Assembly: GCA_965216195.1 (NCBI GenBank)
Contig: OZ244151.1
Span: 1,302,001-1,366,000, forward strand
DNA from: Aridibacter sp965216195
GTDB lineage: Bacteria; Acidobacteriota; Blastocatellia; Pyrinomonadales; Pyrinomonadaceae
DNA: 64,000 nt
Reading direction: 5' to 3'
Position numbers and translations under genes: made by a program. Each line of letters opens with the position of its first letter. Positions within the stretch are counted from its first letter, which is position 1. The notes under the pieces are model-generated. The model did no database searches. It was not told the origin of the DNA and saw only the letters and a program-made list of their open reading frames with translations. Positions 34,466 through 44,735 of this stretch are shown piece after piece.

Positions 34466-37400
34466 TCACCTGGGTGGGATTGTCGATCCAGGTGTCCACG
34501 GGGCGCCTGCCTTAATCAAGTCTTTTTGAAGATCAGGAATTGAGCGATTCTTCAACGTTGCGATCCGTTGAATCGCTTCGTTAAGCCCTTTCAAACCATA
34601 AGCAAACTGCTCCCTGTTCTGCTTAGTCGGCCCATAGTCGCTGATAAAACCTGCACGCTGAATGCGGGTGGCGGTGGTGGTTGGCTGCGCCCCCATTCCC
34701 GTGCGGCTGGAGAGTCCATAAAGGTCATTAGTAATTGCATTCATCTCATCACGAATCGCCGCATATGACTTCTCAAGCGGGGCAACGTCGCGCGGGGCGC
34801 GGTCAATTGCTGCTCTGATCAGGGCCAATTTGCTCGATAGATCCCCCAAAACCGCGACCGCAGCAGACGAACGCCGCCGTGCTTCGCCGACTTCCTTAAG
34901 ATACGCAAGTGTTTCATCATACGTTGATCCCTTCAGGTAGTTTGTGCGAATTGGTTTGAGTTCAAAGGAAACTGCCTTCGTCATCTGCGTTATACTGCTT
35001 CCTTTGCGTTTAAACAGTGTCGCCGTGTACTGGCCGGGAGCTGCCGAAATGCCTGACGGAACAAACGTCCTTCCGCCGCGTTGGAAAATCGCCGTGATGG
35101 CATTCTGCGACGAATAGGTCATGTTCCACGTAATCCGGTGAAGGCCCTTAACAGGTTTTGCCGCGACCCGATTAACAAAATTACCAAGGCTATCGCGAAT
35201 TTCCAGATATACTGCCGGTCTGGCTTCTTCAATCTCCTTTTCGACTTCTTCCCAGCTTGGATATTTAGGGTTTTTGCCTTCCTTGAGCATCTTTCTTTCT
35301 GCGATCTGCCGTTTCGATTTAAGGGTCGCGATACTGTCCTTCAGATAGTAGGTAAATGTTGCGCCGTGGGCGGGGTTTGGCGCCACGAAGGCGTCGTCAC
35401 CATCCGTTCGGGTATGTTGACTATCCCGCTGGTACCATTTGACATCCCGCCCTGGTGCAAAAAGAAGAGCGTTTTGCTTAAACGAATCGGCGTTGATGGT
35501 TCTAAGCGGTGTGTAGTCATCGAGAATATAGATGCCGCGGCCAAAGGTGCCGACAACAAGGTCATTTTCTTCGCGGTGGATCTTCACATCCCGGCTGGAA
35601 ATAGTCGGAATGCCGCCATTTAGTTCAATCCACTTTTGGCCTCCATCGACAGTAAAAAAGACGCCGAATTCAGTTCCAAGAAACAACAGATTCCTGTTCA
35701 CGTGGTCCTGAACGATGCGCCAGACAAGGTGTTTCGCAGGAAGCGCGGCCGCTAGTGACCTCCAGGTTCTGCCGCGGTCGGTGGACTTGATCAGATAGGG
35801 CTTAAAGTCGCCATATTTATGATTGTCTAAAGCTACATAAACTGTGTCTTTATCAAAAAGGTCTGCGCGGATGTCGTTTACATAAGCGGTTGCCGGTACG
35901 CCGCTAACGTTTGAGAGATCGATCTTCGTCCAGCTTCCGCCGCCGTTTGAAGATACCTGAATGAGACCATCATCGGTACCAACCCAGAGGATATTCTCAT
36001 CAACCGGACTTTCAGAGAAATTTGCAATCGTATGGTAATAAGACATGGCGTAGAGATCCCAGCCGGCCTCGACCGACCACGTGCGTCCCATCATAGGCAT
36101 GTGCATACGGTTGCCGTTTTTTGTTAGATCAGGCGATATCGCCGTCCAACTGTCACCCCGGTCGTCAGAACGCCAGACACGCTGCGAGGCGTGGTAAATG
36201 CGTTTTGGGTCATGGGTGGAAACGTTTATCGGAGCGTCCCAGTTAAATCGTTCGGCTGGATCGCCCGGCTTTGATTGCGGCTGTATAAAATGAACTTGAC
36301 CCGTTGTCGTATCACGGCGCGTCAGGAACCCTTGCTGTGACTGCGAATACATAATGTTTGGGTTGCCGTGTTCCGTTGCCGGCTGGTGGCCGTCACCGCC
36401 CTGCGTCAAAAACCAGTCGCTGTTTTTAATTCCATTTGTACGGCCGGTTTGGCTTGGGCCGCCCTGGGTCGAGTTGTCTTGTGTCCCACCATAAACCCGG
36501 TAAAAGGGCTTTTTACTATCAACATCGATCTTATAAAACTGGGTAACCGGAAGGTTTCGGATGAAGCGCCAATTTGCCATTCTGTCGTGCGACATATAGA
36601 TACCGCCGTCAGACCCGATAAGTGCAAAGTCCGGGTCGTTTGGATGGAACGCCATGGCGTGATCGTCGACGTGTTTCCGCCGTGTACTGATCCGGGTCCA
36701 GGTTCTCCCGCCGTCATCAGAGACCTTGCTGTTGTTGCTCATGATGTATATCCGGTCAAACTGATGTTGATCCGCAAAAAGTTCTTGGTAATAGTGCGGT
36801 CCGGTTCCGCCGCCAACTTCGTTAGACATTTTTGTCCAACTTGCGCCGCGGTCTGTGGAGCGCCATACGCCGCCTTTGCGATTATCAGTTTCGATAGTGG
36901 CGTAAACCACTTCGGGTTTCATAGGCGAGATCGTCAAGCCGATTTTTCCCATATTGCCTTTCGGTAAACCCGTACTCAGTTTTGTCCACGTTTCACCGCC
37001 ATCCTCGCTGGCGTGAATACCGGAACCTTTTCCGGTGCCGACATAGTTTGCAACGGTTCGTTGGCGAGACCACGTGGCAGCGTACAGCCTACCGGGGTTG
37101 CTGGAATCGATTACCAGAGAAGCAACGCCGGTCCAATCGTCAGTTTTGAGCACTTTTTTCCAGGTTTTGCCGCCGTCTGTCGTTTTATAAAGTCCGCGCT
37201 CGCCTCCCTTTGACCAGAGCGGCCCCTGGGCGGAAACCCAAACGGTATCGGAGTCCTCGGGATGAATAACGATATCACCGATACGCTCCGTTTTTGTGAG
37301 GCCCATGTTTTTCCAGGTTTTACCGCCGTTTACCGACTTGTAAACGCCGTCGCCAAAACCAATGTGCCGGCCCCCATTATTTTCGCCGGTGCCCACCCAT

Positions 37401-37741
37401 ATGATATTGGAATTTCTGGGATCAATGGTAACGTCTCCGGTGGAGTACACTTTTTGCTTGTCGAAAACGGGTTTCCATGTGGTGCCCGCGTTCATTGTTT
37501 TCCAAACACCGCCGGAGCTAACCGCTACGAACCAAGTATTGGGATTCTTTTGATCGACCGCGATATCCGAAATCCGGCCGGACATATAAGCCGGTCCGAT
37601 GCTGCGAAACTTCATCGAGTTGAAGGTCGGGCTCGACATAGGCCCCTTCGGCTTCTTTTTATCGGATTTTTCCTGGGCACTAATGGAAAGGCCGGATAGA
37701 AGCAACACAGCGGTCAGCGTAACAGATAGTATCGTTTTCAT
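34466..37741 (-). CDS. VPS10/sortilin-like BNR-repeat propeller protein, exported
   Basis: A 1091-residue exported protein with a signal peptide (MKTILSVTLTAVLLLSGLSI). The first 700 residues hold many BNR/sortilin repeats with the Asp-box SxDGGxTW pattern, for example SVNGGKTWKNMG, TTDGGKTWKKV, SEDGGETWTKL and STDRGRTWRSL. This gives a large beta-propeller of the photosystem-II-stability-factor/VPS10 type. The C-terminal 300 residues are beta then helical and unassigned. Similar proteins are often labelled glycosyl hydrolase, but no catalytic evidence is visible. The ATG at 37741 has GAGGGG upstream. The gene lies between the tRNA-Cys and its partial duplicate. Confidence 0.85.
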   Translation of the reverse strand: MKTILSVTLTAVLLLSGLSISAQEKSDKKKPKGPMSSPTFNSMKFRSIGPAYMSGRISDIAVDQKNPNTWFVAVSSGGVWKTMNAGTTWKPVFDKQKVYSTGDVTIDPRNSNIIWVGTGENNGGRHIGFGDGVYKSVNGGKTWKNMGLTKTERIGDIVIHPEDSDTVWVSAQGPLWSKGGERGLYKTTDGGKTWKKVLKTDDWTGVASLVIDSSNPGRLYAATWSRQRTVANYVGTGKGSGIHASEDGGETWTKLSTGLPKGNMGKIGLTISPMKPEVVYATIETDNRKGGVWRSTDRGASWTKMSNEVGGGTGPHYYQELFADQHQFDRIYIMSNNSKVSDDGGRTWTRISTRRKHVDDHAMAFHPNDPDFALIGSDGGIYMSHDRMANWRFIRNLPVTQFYKIDVDSKKPFYRVYGGTQDNSTQGGPSQTGRTNGIKNSDWFLTQGGDGHQPATEHGNPNIMYSQSQQGFLTRRDTTTGQVHFIQPQSKPGDPAERFNWDAPINVSTHDPKRIYHASQRVWRSDDRGDSWTAISPDLTKNGNRMHMPMMGRTWSVEAGWDLYAMSYYHTIANFSESPVDENILWVGTDDGLIQVSSNGGGSWTKIDLSNVSGVPATAYVNDIRADLFDKDTVYVALDNHKYGDFKPYLIKSTDRGRTWRSLAAALPAKHLVWRIVQDHVNRNLLFLGTEFGVFFTVDGGQKWIELNGGIPTISSRDVKIHREENDLVVGTFGRGIYILDDYTPLRTINADSFKQNALLFAPGRDVKWYQRDSQHTRTDGDDAFVAPNPAHGATFTYYLKDSIATLKSKRQIAERKMLKEGKNPKYPSWEEVEKEIEEARPAVYLEIRDSLGNFVNRVAAKPVKGLHRITWNMTYSSQNAITAIFQRGGRTFVPSGISAAPGQYTATLFKRKGSSITQMTKAVSFELKPIRTNYLKGSTYDETLAYLKEVGEARRRSSAAVAVLGDLSSKLALIRAAIDRAPRDVAPLEKSYAAIRDEMNAITNDLYGLSSRTGMGAQPTTTATRIQRAGFISDYGPTKQNREQFAYGLKGLNEAIQRIATLKNRSIPDLQKDLIKAGAPWTPGSTIPPR

Positions 37742-38016
37742 ATTCCCCTCACGGTACTGAAACAAAAAGACTAGGTTATGCACCTTGGTTTAGAATTGCA
37801 GTATTAGTTTGAAATTGTTCTGTGACAACAGATTCGATAAATATACCTATTTATCAGAAAACTGGCCAGTAAAGGGACTGAAAAAGATTACGCACCATTC
37901 ATATTGGGCACATATCTACGGCAAAACGCTTTTTGTTCCAGCGCTTTGGATTTCCTAAACCGGATTGTTCCTTGAAGAAAGTGAAAAGGGAATTTTTGAT
38001 CAGGTATTGAAGAGAT

Positions 38017-38091
<75 letters not shown>

Positions 38092-38204
38092 TTTTTTGAC
38101 CGGGTACGCAATGCGTTACACATAATTCGCTTAAAAGACTTAAGAAATTATCAAAAAAGCGATGCTCGGATATTTTAACATCTGAATCATCGCTTATTAA
38201 ACTT

Positions 38205-38279
38205 TGGAGCGGGAAACGAGATTTGAACTCGCGACTTCGACCTTGGCAAGGTCGCGCTCTACCGCTGAGCTATTCCCGC
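38205..38279 (-). tRNA. tRNA-Gly (anticodon GCC), CCA encoded
   Basis: A 75-base cloverleaf: acceptor GCGGGAA/TTCCCGC, D-arm AGCTCAGCGGTAGAGC, anticodon arm CGACC-TTGCCAA-GGTCG (GCC), T-arm with GAGTTCAAATCTC, and encoded CCA. It is upstream of tRNA-Cys in the same direction, a common Gly-Cys cluster. Confidence 0.96.
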
Positions 38280-38323
38280 CCTTTGCAAGAAATAATTCTA
38301 CAAGGCTGACTCATATTGTCAAG

Positions 38324-38893
38324 CTAATCCTCTTCGCCGTTTTCAGCCCTTCTTCTTTTAAATATCCATATGAAACCGAGAAGAACGTTGTAGGCCGACG
38401 CGATTAGCGCGCCAACAACGAAATAGGAAAAAGAAAACAGAACAAATACAAGGAGCGGGACCAGAAGTACGAAATTCGAGTAAAGGGAGCTGTGGAGGTT
38501 GTACAAGTGAGCAATTTTAACGCTTCCGCTAAACGCTTGAGGATTTTTACTTACATATAAAAAGCTAAATATATTCGAGAGGTGCAGGCCGTTTATGTAG
38601 GCAAAAAGTGTCAGATAAAAACCCAACGCGATCCAATAAATAAATTCATAGTTTCCCTTTGCGAAAATCGAGATGATGAAAAGAATCGCAAAATGCAGGA
38701 TTAGCTGTCCAAAAAACTTTAGATTAAAGAGCCGCCCTGAATCAATATCTTTCCGAAATTGTGGATTCATCTCGTAGGTTTCAATCACGAAATGTTTCCC
38801 ATATGCTTTTTCACGTAAAACCGCTCCCAAGATCGTCAGATAGTAGTCAGCTATCATCAAAATTGGAAGCAGCAGTATTTCGGGATGGGTCAT
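38324..38893 (-). CDS. Integral membrane protein of unknown function
   Basis: A 189-residue protein with about five hydrophobic segments (residues 5-22, 58-78, 82-100, 140-160 and 160-178) and a basic C-terminus (KRRRAENGEED). The second stretch and loop (NPQFRKDIDSGRLFNLKFFG) are polar. No family recognised. It ends 44 bases before tRNA-Gly. Confidence 0.65.
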   Translation of the reverse strand: MTHPEILLLPILMIADYYLTILGAVLREKAYGKHFVIETYEMNPQFRKDIDSGRLFNLKFFGQLILHFAILFIISIFAKGNYEFIYWIALGFYLTLFAYINGLHLSNIFSFLYVSKNPQAFSGSVKIAHLYNLHSSLYSNFVLLVPLLVFVLFSFSYFVVGALIASAYNVLLGFIWIFKRRRAENGEED

Positions 38894-38908
38894 TTATCGG
38901 TTGCACGT

Positions 38909-39090
38909 GATTCGTAATTCGTGATTCGCTATACGTGATTCGCTATACGTGATTCGCTATACGTTATACCTGATCCGTCTGCGTAATCCGTGTGAATCGG
39001 GCGTATGAAAACAACCGAAACTACGTATGCCGTATAGCGTAAAGCCGTATTCCGTATTCCGTATTCCGTATTACGAATAACGAATTACGA
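38909..39090. repeat. Heptad-repeat region with inverted arms
   Basis: The left arm has four 14-base units, three of them identical (GATTCGCTATACGT at 38923, 38937 and 38951) and one degenerate before them. The right arm has four CCGTATT heptads (39045-39072). CGCTATACG on the left is the reverse complement of CGTATAGCG at 39031, and TCGTAATTCGT on the left pairs with ACGAATTACGA on the right. So the 180-base stretch is both a period-7 tandem repeat and a loose inverted repeat. No gene is present. Confidence 0.8.
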
Positions 39091-39111
39091 CTCCCGCCGG
39101 CGTCAGCCGAC

Positions 39112-40710
39112 TTACTTCAAAGTTAACTTGCGGACAAAGTCCCAATCGCCGCTGGCATTCATTTGAATATTTTCAACATTGTTGCTCGCCACAATCATGT
39201 TTTTCGGGTACCAGAGCGGAATAAAGGGAGCATCGGCGCTAATTTTTTCCCAGGCCTTAACGTAATATTCCTTTGCTTTTTCGCGATCGAGCTCTTTTAG
39301 TGCGTTGTCTAAAAGCTCATCAACTTCCTTATTCGAATACCTACCCCGATTAAGCGCAACTCGTTTTTCGGTTGGAATCTCGCTTGAGGCAAATAAGTCT
39401 TTAAGGAAGATCGGATCCTGGTTTCCGCCAACCCATATACCGGTCGTTAAAATAAACTGTCCACGCGAGACCTGCTGCCTCATCGTCTGTCCTTCAAGGC
39501 TCTCGATATTTACGGGCAGCCCAATTTCTTTAAGCTGACTTTGAACAACCTGCGCGTATTGCTGTGTGGCTTTGCTGGACGAAGAAATCTTCAAGACGAT
39601 TGGCTCCATATCGACGAGTCCGTCGCCATTTCCATCTTTAAGTCCGGCTTCATCAAGCAGCTTTTTAGCTTTTTCAACGTCAAAATCGTATCTCGTGCCT
39701 TCAGAATATGCCCACGATTCTGCCGGCAGAAGCGAATGTGCCAAAACTGCCTGACCATCCAAGACACCATCGATAATCTTCTCGCGGTTTATCGCGTGTG
39801 CGACAGCCTGGCGTATCTTGGGATTGTCCACCGGTTTAGCTTCCGTGTTAAACCACAAATATCGTATGTTTGAGCCGGCAATCTCCACCAACTTAAGATT
39901 AGGATCATTGTCCAAACTCTTTAACGAATCCGGACTCAAATTGCGTGCAGCCGGAGCAAGCTGAACCCTACCCGAAAGCAATTCGGCCTGTAGAGCATTC
40001 GCGTCAGCCAAAACTTTTACACGTATGTTTTTTATGTTTGGTGCGCCTTCCCAGCTCTCTTCAAATGCTTCAACTTCAACTACGTTTTGCGAAGTATCAA
40101 ACAACTTAAATTTATAAGATCCCGTTCCGGGAGGCGGATTTGTCGCAGCGTTTGAGCCTTCGCCTACTTCCGAGCCTTTCGGAATGATGGCGATAGGAAC
40201 CAGATTTGGTAAGAGTTTGTTTTTTAGTTCCGGTCGGCCGATTTTTAGGACGACCGTCTTATCGTCCGGCGTTTCAATTGACTCAATGATCGGAATTTTC
40301 TTTCCATCTACAGTTTCAAAGAAAGCAGCTCCCTTGGCTCCCTTAGATTCAACGAGTTTTTCGAAAGTGTATTTTACGTCGCCTGAGTCGAGTACTTTTC
40401 CATTGTGAAACTTAACTCCGTCTCTGAGTGGAAAAGTATAGGAGAGTCCGTCTTCACTTGCTTTTATCTCGGTTGCTAAATCTCCTACATACTCGAATTT
40501 CTCATCCTTCTTAATCAGAGAGTTGTACATGAGCGTGCGGATTCGCTCTGCGTTTGCATCGACGGTTACAGAACCGATCGGGTCGAGTGTAGAGAATTTA
40601 CCGTCAAGAGCAATCGTAAAAACGCCGCCGCTGCGGTCTCTGCAAGTTGACGCCAACGAAATAAAACCAATTACGAAAAGGGCTAATACTAAAAGACGCT
40701 TATTATGCAT
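39112..40710 (-). CDS. ABC transporter substrate-binding lipoprotein (peptide/nickel family, SBP_bac_5)
   Basis: A 532-residue periplasmic binding lipoprotein. The signal ends in a lipobox (LAST-C23). The family pattern runs through LDPIGSVTVDANAERIRTLM, the LRDGVKFHNGKVLDSGDVKYTFE signature near residue 95, and VRQAVAHAINREKIIDGVL-type sequence in the middle. These proteins deliver oligopeptides or similar ligands to an ABC importer, but no permease or ATPase genes are adjacent. The ATG at 40710 follows GGAGG by seven bases; the TTG codon before it is a less likely start. Confidence 0.88.
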   Translation of the reverse strand: MHNKRLLVLALFVIGFISLASTCRDRSGGVFTIALDGKFSTLDPIGSVTVDANAERIRTLMYNSLIKKDEKFEYVGDLATEIKASEDGLSYTFPLRDGVKFHNGKVLDSGDVKYTFEKLVESKGAKGAAFFETVDGKKIPIIESIETPDDKTVVLKIGRPELKNKLLPNLVPIAIIPKGSEVGEGSNAATNPPPGTGSYKFKLFDTSQNVVEVEAFEESWEGAPNIKNIRVKVLADANALQAELLSGRVQLAPAARNLSPDSLKSLDNDPNLKLVEIAGSNIRYLWFNTEAKPVDNPKIRQAVAHAINREKIIDGVLDGQAVLAHSLLPAESWAYSEGTRYDFDVEKAKKLLDEAGLKDGNGDGLVDMEPIVLKISSSSKATQQYAQVVQSQLKEIGLPVNIESLEGQTMRQQVSRGQFILTTGIWVGGNQDPIFLKDLFASSEIPTEKRVALNRGRYSNKEVDELLDNALKELDREKAKEYYVKAWEKISADAPFIPLWYPKNMIVASNNVENIQMNASGDWDFVRKLTLK

Positions 40711-40752
40711 CAATAACCTCCAAAAAAATGTAAAACCTTGATTATTAGGAAC

Positions 40753-41871
40753 CTAAAGTGAATTCTTTAGTTCAACTATTTCACGGGAAAGTTCTTCAAG
40801 TCGCGATTCGTTAAACTCCAGGGGGGCTTGTAAATCTTGTCTTATGCGCCAGATGCGCTCAAGTGATTCGTTGATTCGGTCTTCGGAAATCTCTCCTTGC
40901 TCCGCTGCCTCAAGAACTGCATGAAATCCCGCGCGTATAGCCGCCGGATCGTTACAAATGAGCAGAAAGTCGTTTCCAGCCTGAAAAGCCATTTTCGAAG
41001 CTTCGCCGATCCCGTAATTCTTAAGGATCGCGCCCATTTCCAAATCGTCTGTCAAAGCCAAATCATCAAATCCGAGTTTGATGCGCAAAAGCGAAGTAAC
41101 GAAGTTATAACTCAAAGAAGACGGTAGAAGTTTGCCACTAGAATCGGTTTCTTGCAAATCGATCGAAGGAAACGCTGTGTGTCCGATCATAACGGCTCGC
41201 GCATCGCCATTCCGGAAGTGTTCGACGTATGGGAAGAGGTCGGTTTCAAAAAGCTCTTCGCCCGAGCATAAAACCGACGGAAGTTCGCTATGCGGATCAA
41301 ATTCGACAGCGCCAATCCCGGGAAAGTGCTTTATACAGCCAAGGCATCCTCCTTCCTGCAAAGCTTGAAGATACTTTGATGTGTATTCAAAGGTTTCCTC
41401 TTTTGAATCCCCAAAAACGCGCTGCTGGGCATTCATTACGTAATCTTCTCGCGATTCATCGGCGACATCCGTAACCGGGGCAAAATTCATATTAAACCCG
41501 AGAATCCTTACCGCTTCGGCCGTGATTTTAGCTAAACGTACGACATTCTCGAAATCTCTCGATTTACTAATATCTCGCGGCGACGGAAACGGCTCGCAGA
41601 TACGCCGCAAACGATCGACGAGGCCCCCTTCCTGATCGAGACTCAAAAAGGGCTCAAAGGGGAGATTTTCGCGGATATTCTCCAGCAAATCCCGCGTTTT
41701 TTCTGAATTTTTCGTATTTCGTGCAAATAAACAAACACCGCCGGGGCTAATCTCGTCAATTAAATCGGATGTAAAGGAGTCTAGTTCTTCACCCGGAACA
41801 CCTATAAAAAAAAGTTGTCCAACTTTTTCGTTTAACGAAAGCTTATTATATTGTTTGCTATAAGTTGACAT
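40753..41871 (-). CDS. nagZ: Beta-N-acetylhexosaminidase (glycoside hydrolase family 3)
   Basis: A 372-residue GH3 enzyme. The conserved KHFPGIGAVEFDPHSELP (His as general acid/base in NagZ-type enzymes) and the nucleophile region ALTDDLEMGAI are both present, as is SLDQEGGLVDRL. NagZ removes GlcNAc from anhydro-muropeptides in the cytosol. No signal peptide is seen, which fits. Together with amgK and murU at 18-20 kb, this gives a salvage route for cell-wall sugars. It is followed by the binding-protein gene 43 bases on. Confidence 0.88.
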   Translation of the reverse strand: MSTYSKQYNKLSLNEKVGQLFFIGVPGEELDSFTSDLIDEISPGGVCLFARNTKNSEKTRDLLENIRENLPFEPFLSLDQEGGLVDRLRRICEPFPSPRDISKSRDFENVVRLAKITAEAVRILGFNMNFAPVTDVADESREDYVMNAQQRVFGDSKEETFEYTSKYLQALQEGGCLGCIKHFPGIGAVEFDPHSELPSVLCSGEELFETDLFPYVEHFRNGDARAVMIGHTAFPSIDLQETDSSGKLLPSSLSYNFVTSLLRIKLGFDDLALTDDLEMGAILKNYGIGEASKMAFQAGNDFLLICNDPAAIRAGFHAVLEAAEQGEISEDRINESLERIWRIRQDLQAPLEFNESRLEELSREIVELKNSL

Positions 41872-41895
41872 CTCAGAGTTAAAGTCCTGTCGAGG

Positions 41896-44598
41896 CTAAA
41901 TCACGTCCTTCTTTAATTTCTTCAATACCTCTTTTGCATCTTCCGCGGAAAGGTTTTTGGTATCGAGGTTTCTCAGTTCGTCGATTAAAGTCTCATTTGA
42001 AATCGCAAATAGGGAAACCTGGGATGCAAGTTTTCCTTGTGACGCCTTTCCTGCAGCCGCTTCGAGCCCTTTTTCGCGCTCGACAATACTTTCATCGGCA
42101 AAAACAGCCAATTCGTATTGCTCGAGTTTCTCCAGCACCTGGTTCGCTCTCGCGACTGTCTCCGGAGGAAGTCCGGCTAATTTTGCCACTGCAATTCCGT
42201 AGGATTTCGAGGCTTTGCCTTTCTCCAGCTTGTGTAAAAATACGATTTCGCCGTCTTTTTCTCGCGCCGTAATCTGGTAGTTTTTTGCGCCGGGTAGTTT
42301 CTCGGCTAGCTCCGTTAGCTCGTGATAGTGGGTTGCGAAAAGTGTTTTGGCTGAGTGGTCAGGAGAATTGTGCAGGTATTCGGCAACGGCCCAGGCGATA
42401 GCAAGACCGTCAAACGTTGACGTGCCGCGACCTATTTCGTCCAATAAAATCAAGCTTTTTGGAGTAGCGTTCTGAAGAATCGTTGCGGTTTCCGTCATTT
42501 CAACCATAAATGTCGAACGCCCTGACGCTAAATCGTCAGAGGCTCCGACCCGTGTCCAAATCCGATCCACAATCGGCAGCTTTGCGTGTGAAGCCGGAAC
42601 AAACGAACCGGTTTGGGCGAGAATCTGAATCAACGCGGCTTGTCTAAGTACGGTCGATTTACCGCCCATATTCGCACCGGTGACGACCAAAAGCCGATCG
42701 GTAGAGTTGTTCATCCGCAGATCATTTGGAACAAATGGATTGTCGGAAAACGCTTCAACTACCGGGTGTCGTCCGTTTTTTATCTCAATTGCGTCGCTGT
42801 CGTGCAATTCGGGTTGAACATAATCTCTTCTAGCTGCAGTTTCAGCCAAAGAAGCAAGCGCGTCGATAGTAGCCAGAGCCCGCGCGGTCGATTGCAGGCT
42901 TTTCGTTTCCTTTGCTATTTGTGATCTGACTTCCTTAAATAGTTCGTTTTCAAGCTCTTTGATGCGTTCTTCGGCTCCGAGTACCTTCGATTCCCATTCC
43001 TTTAACTGTGGGGTAGTAAATCGCTCAGAATTCGTTAGGGTTTGCCTGCGCTCATAATCTTCCGGAACTCGCGATAAATTGGCCTTCGAAATCTCTATAA
43101 AGTACCCAAAGACATTATTAAATTTCACTCGTAGGGAAGTGATGCCTGTTTTCTCGCGTTCGTCAGCCTCAAACCCTGCAATAGTCTGCTTGGCGTTTTT
43201 ACTTATCGCCCGAAGTTCGTCAAGTTCTTCGTGAAAGCCATCGCGTATAACCCCTCCATCTGTAATGTTTACGGGAGGCTCTTCAGCCATCGATTTAGAT
43301 ATCAGATCGCGAATTTCCGGAAGCTCAAACACGTTTTCACTCAATACCTGAAGCAAAAGGCTTTCCGCGTCTGATAACGTTAAGTTAATCTCCGGTGTTT
43401 TTGAAAGGGAAAGGTTTAGCGCCAGCAGATCGCGAGGAGTAGCGGTGCCGAGGTTTAAACGTCCAACCAGACGCTCTAAATCAGCTACCCCCTTCAACAA
43501 AAATCTAATCTTGTCGCGCAGGATTGTGTCGGTTAATTCCGCAACCGCCGAAAGACGAGTTTGGATCTCATTTCGCTTGATCGAAGGTCTAAGAATCCAG
43601 GATCGCAAAAGACGCGCGCCCATTCCCGTAACGGTTTCGTCAATAACTCCTAAAAGCGTGCGTTTATTGGATTTATCAAATCCGCTTGAAACGACGACAT
43701 CGAGATTTCGAAGTGTTACGGCGTCCAAGATCATCGCATCGGAATTATCGAAAAACTTGATGCCCGCAATGTGTTTGGCAGTCGCCCTTTGGGTTTGCAA
43801 CGCATAGGCTAGACAAGCCTCCGATGCGTTAACGGCCTCACGTTTATTATCGAGGCCAAAAGCTTCTAGATCTTTTACCCCAAACTGTTTTTCAAGAACT
43901 CCGTCCCCTTCGCCATAAATACTTATAGATTCATCGATTTCCGTTAGGGTTATTGACGCATTACTTGAGGCTGTGCCTGACTTAAACAGAGTCTGATTAT
44001 CATCGTTTAGGCCGGAATCTCCAAGGTGTTTGAAGCTATCCTGAATCAGCGCCTTTAATGATTTTGGAAACAAAAGCTCTTTTGGCGAAAAACTTTCGAT
44101 TTCGGCACACACGTCTTCCCATGCTCCGCGCCCCTCAATCTGTGTGGTCAAAAAATCACCGGTTGAAAGCTCGAGAAAGGAAATACCGTAAACTTCTCCC
44201 GATCCCGAAACCGAGGCGAGATAAACCGGTTCCTTTTTTTCCAGAAGCTGCTCGTCAATCGCGGTTCCCGGAGTGATAATTCTAACGACCTCGCGTTTTA
44301 CAAGCTTTTTGGTTTTGCCTGCGTCTTCAGTTTGCTCGCAAATCGCTACACGATACCCCTTTCGAATAAGTTTTGAAATGTAATTTGCCGCTGCGTGATG
44401 AGGCACTCCACACATGGGTATTGGGTTTGGTGAGTTTTTTTGACGTGCGGTAAGCGTAATATCCAGTTCGCGGGCGCCAACTATCGCATCTTCATTAAAC
44501 AGTTCGTAAAAATCACCGAGGCGGAAGAGGAGAAGCGTTCCGGGATACTGCTTTTTAAGGTCTAAATACTGCCGTAGCATCGGCGTTGGCTTTTGCAT
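41896..44598 (-). CDS. mutS: DNA mismatch repair protein MutS
   Basis: A 900-residue MutS. The N-terminal mismatch-recognition motif GDFYELF is present, and the ATPase domain has Walker A GANMGGKST, the LIQILAQTGSFVPA segment, Walker B LILLDEIGRGTSTFDG and FATHYHEL. Walker A has Ala where TGPNMGGKS is usual. MutS binds mispaired DNA and recruits MutL; mutL is not in the window. The length is normal (850-900). A 13-bp match to the dispersed repeat lies inside (43367). Confidence 0.96.
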   Translation of the reverse strand: MQKPTPMLRQYLDLKKQYPGTLLLFRLGDFYELFNEDAIVGARELDITLTARQKNSPNPIPMCGVPHHAAANYISKLIRKGYRVAICEQTEDAGKTKKLVKREVVRIITPGTAIDEQLLEKKEPVYLASVSGSGEVYGISFLELSTGDFLTTQIEGRGAWEDVCAEIESFSPKELLFPKSLKALIQDSFKHLGDSGLNDDNQTLFKSGTASSNASITLTEIDESISIYGEGDGVLEKQFGVKDLEAFGLDNKREAVNASEACLAYALQTQRATAKHIAGIKFFDNSDAMILDAVTLRNLDVVVSSGFDKSNKRTLLGVIDETVTGMGARLLRSWILRPSIKRNEIQTRLSAVAELTDTILRDKIRFLLKGVADLERLVGRLNLGTATPRDLLALNLSLSKTPEINLTLSDAESLLLQVLSENVFELPEIRDLISKSMAEEPPVNITDGGVIRDGFHEELDELRAISKNAKQTIAGFEADEREKTGITSLRVKFNNVFGYFIEISKANLSRVPEDYERRQTLTNSERFTTPQLKEWESKVLGAEERIKELENELFKEVRSQIAKETKSLQSTARALATIDALASLAETAARRDYVQPELHDSDAIEIKNGRHPVVEAFSDNPFVPNDLRMNNSTDRLLVVTGANMGGKSTVLRQAALIQILAQTGSFVPASHAKLPIVDRIWTRVGASDDLASGRSTFMVEMTETATILQNATPKSLILLDEIGRGTSTFDGLAIAWAVAEYLHNSPDHSAKTLFATHYHELTELAEKLPGAKNYQITAREKDGEIVFLHKLEKGKASKSYGIAVAKLAGLPPETVARANQVLEKLEQYELAVFADESIVEREKGLEAAAGKASQGKLASQVSLFAISNETLIDELRNLDTKNLSAEDAKEVLKKLKKDVI
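43367..43379 (+). repeat. 13-bp match to the dispersed repeat
   Basis: GCGTCTGATAACG within mutS, but on the opposite strand from the gene, where it is read as LSDAE rather than ASDNE. It may be chance. Confidence 0.3.
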
Positions 44599-44735
44599 AT
44601 GCGCTTACTACTGATAATTTCGCTTTCTTAGGAATCTAACACCAAACTTCCGTTATATTCAACTAACCGATTTTGCATAATCAGCCTCTTTTGTAGAAAA
44701 TACCAACTTGGATTTGGTTCAATTTTAGAGGCTAA

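Noticed and set aside
36368..36967. Long plus-strand reading frame opposite the VPS10-like gene
   Set aside because: It lies wholly antisense to a gene with clear BNR repeats, lacks a recognisable domain and a ribosome site.
34466..37741. Glycoside hydrolase annotation of the VPS10-like protein
   Set aside because: Asp-box/BNR repeats define a propeller fold, not a catalytic site; no hydrolase residues could be identified.
38204..38407. Plus-strand reading frame across the tRNA-Gly region
   Set aside because: It is the reverse complement of tRNA-Gly and of the end of a membrane-protein gene; not coding.
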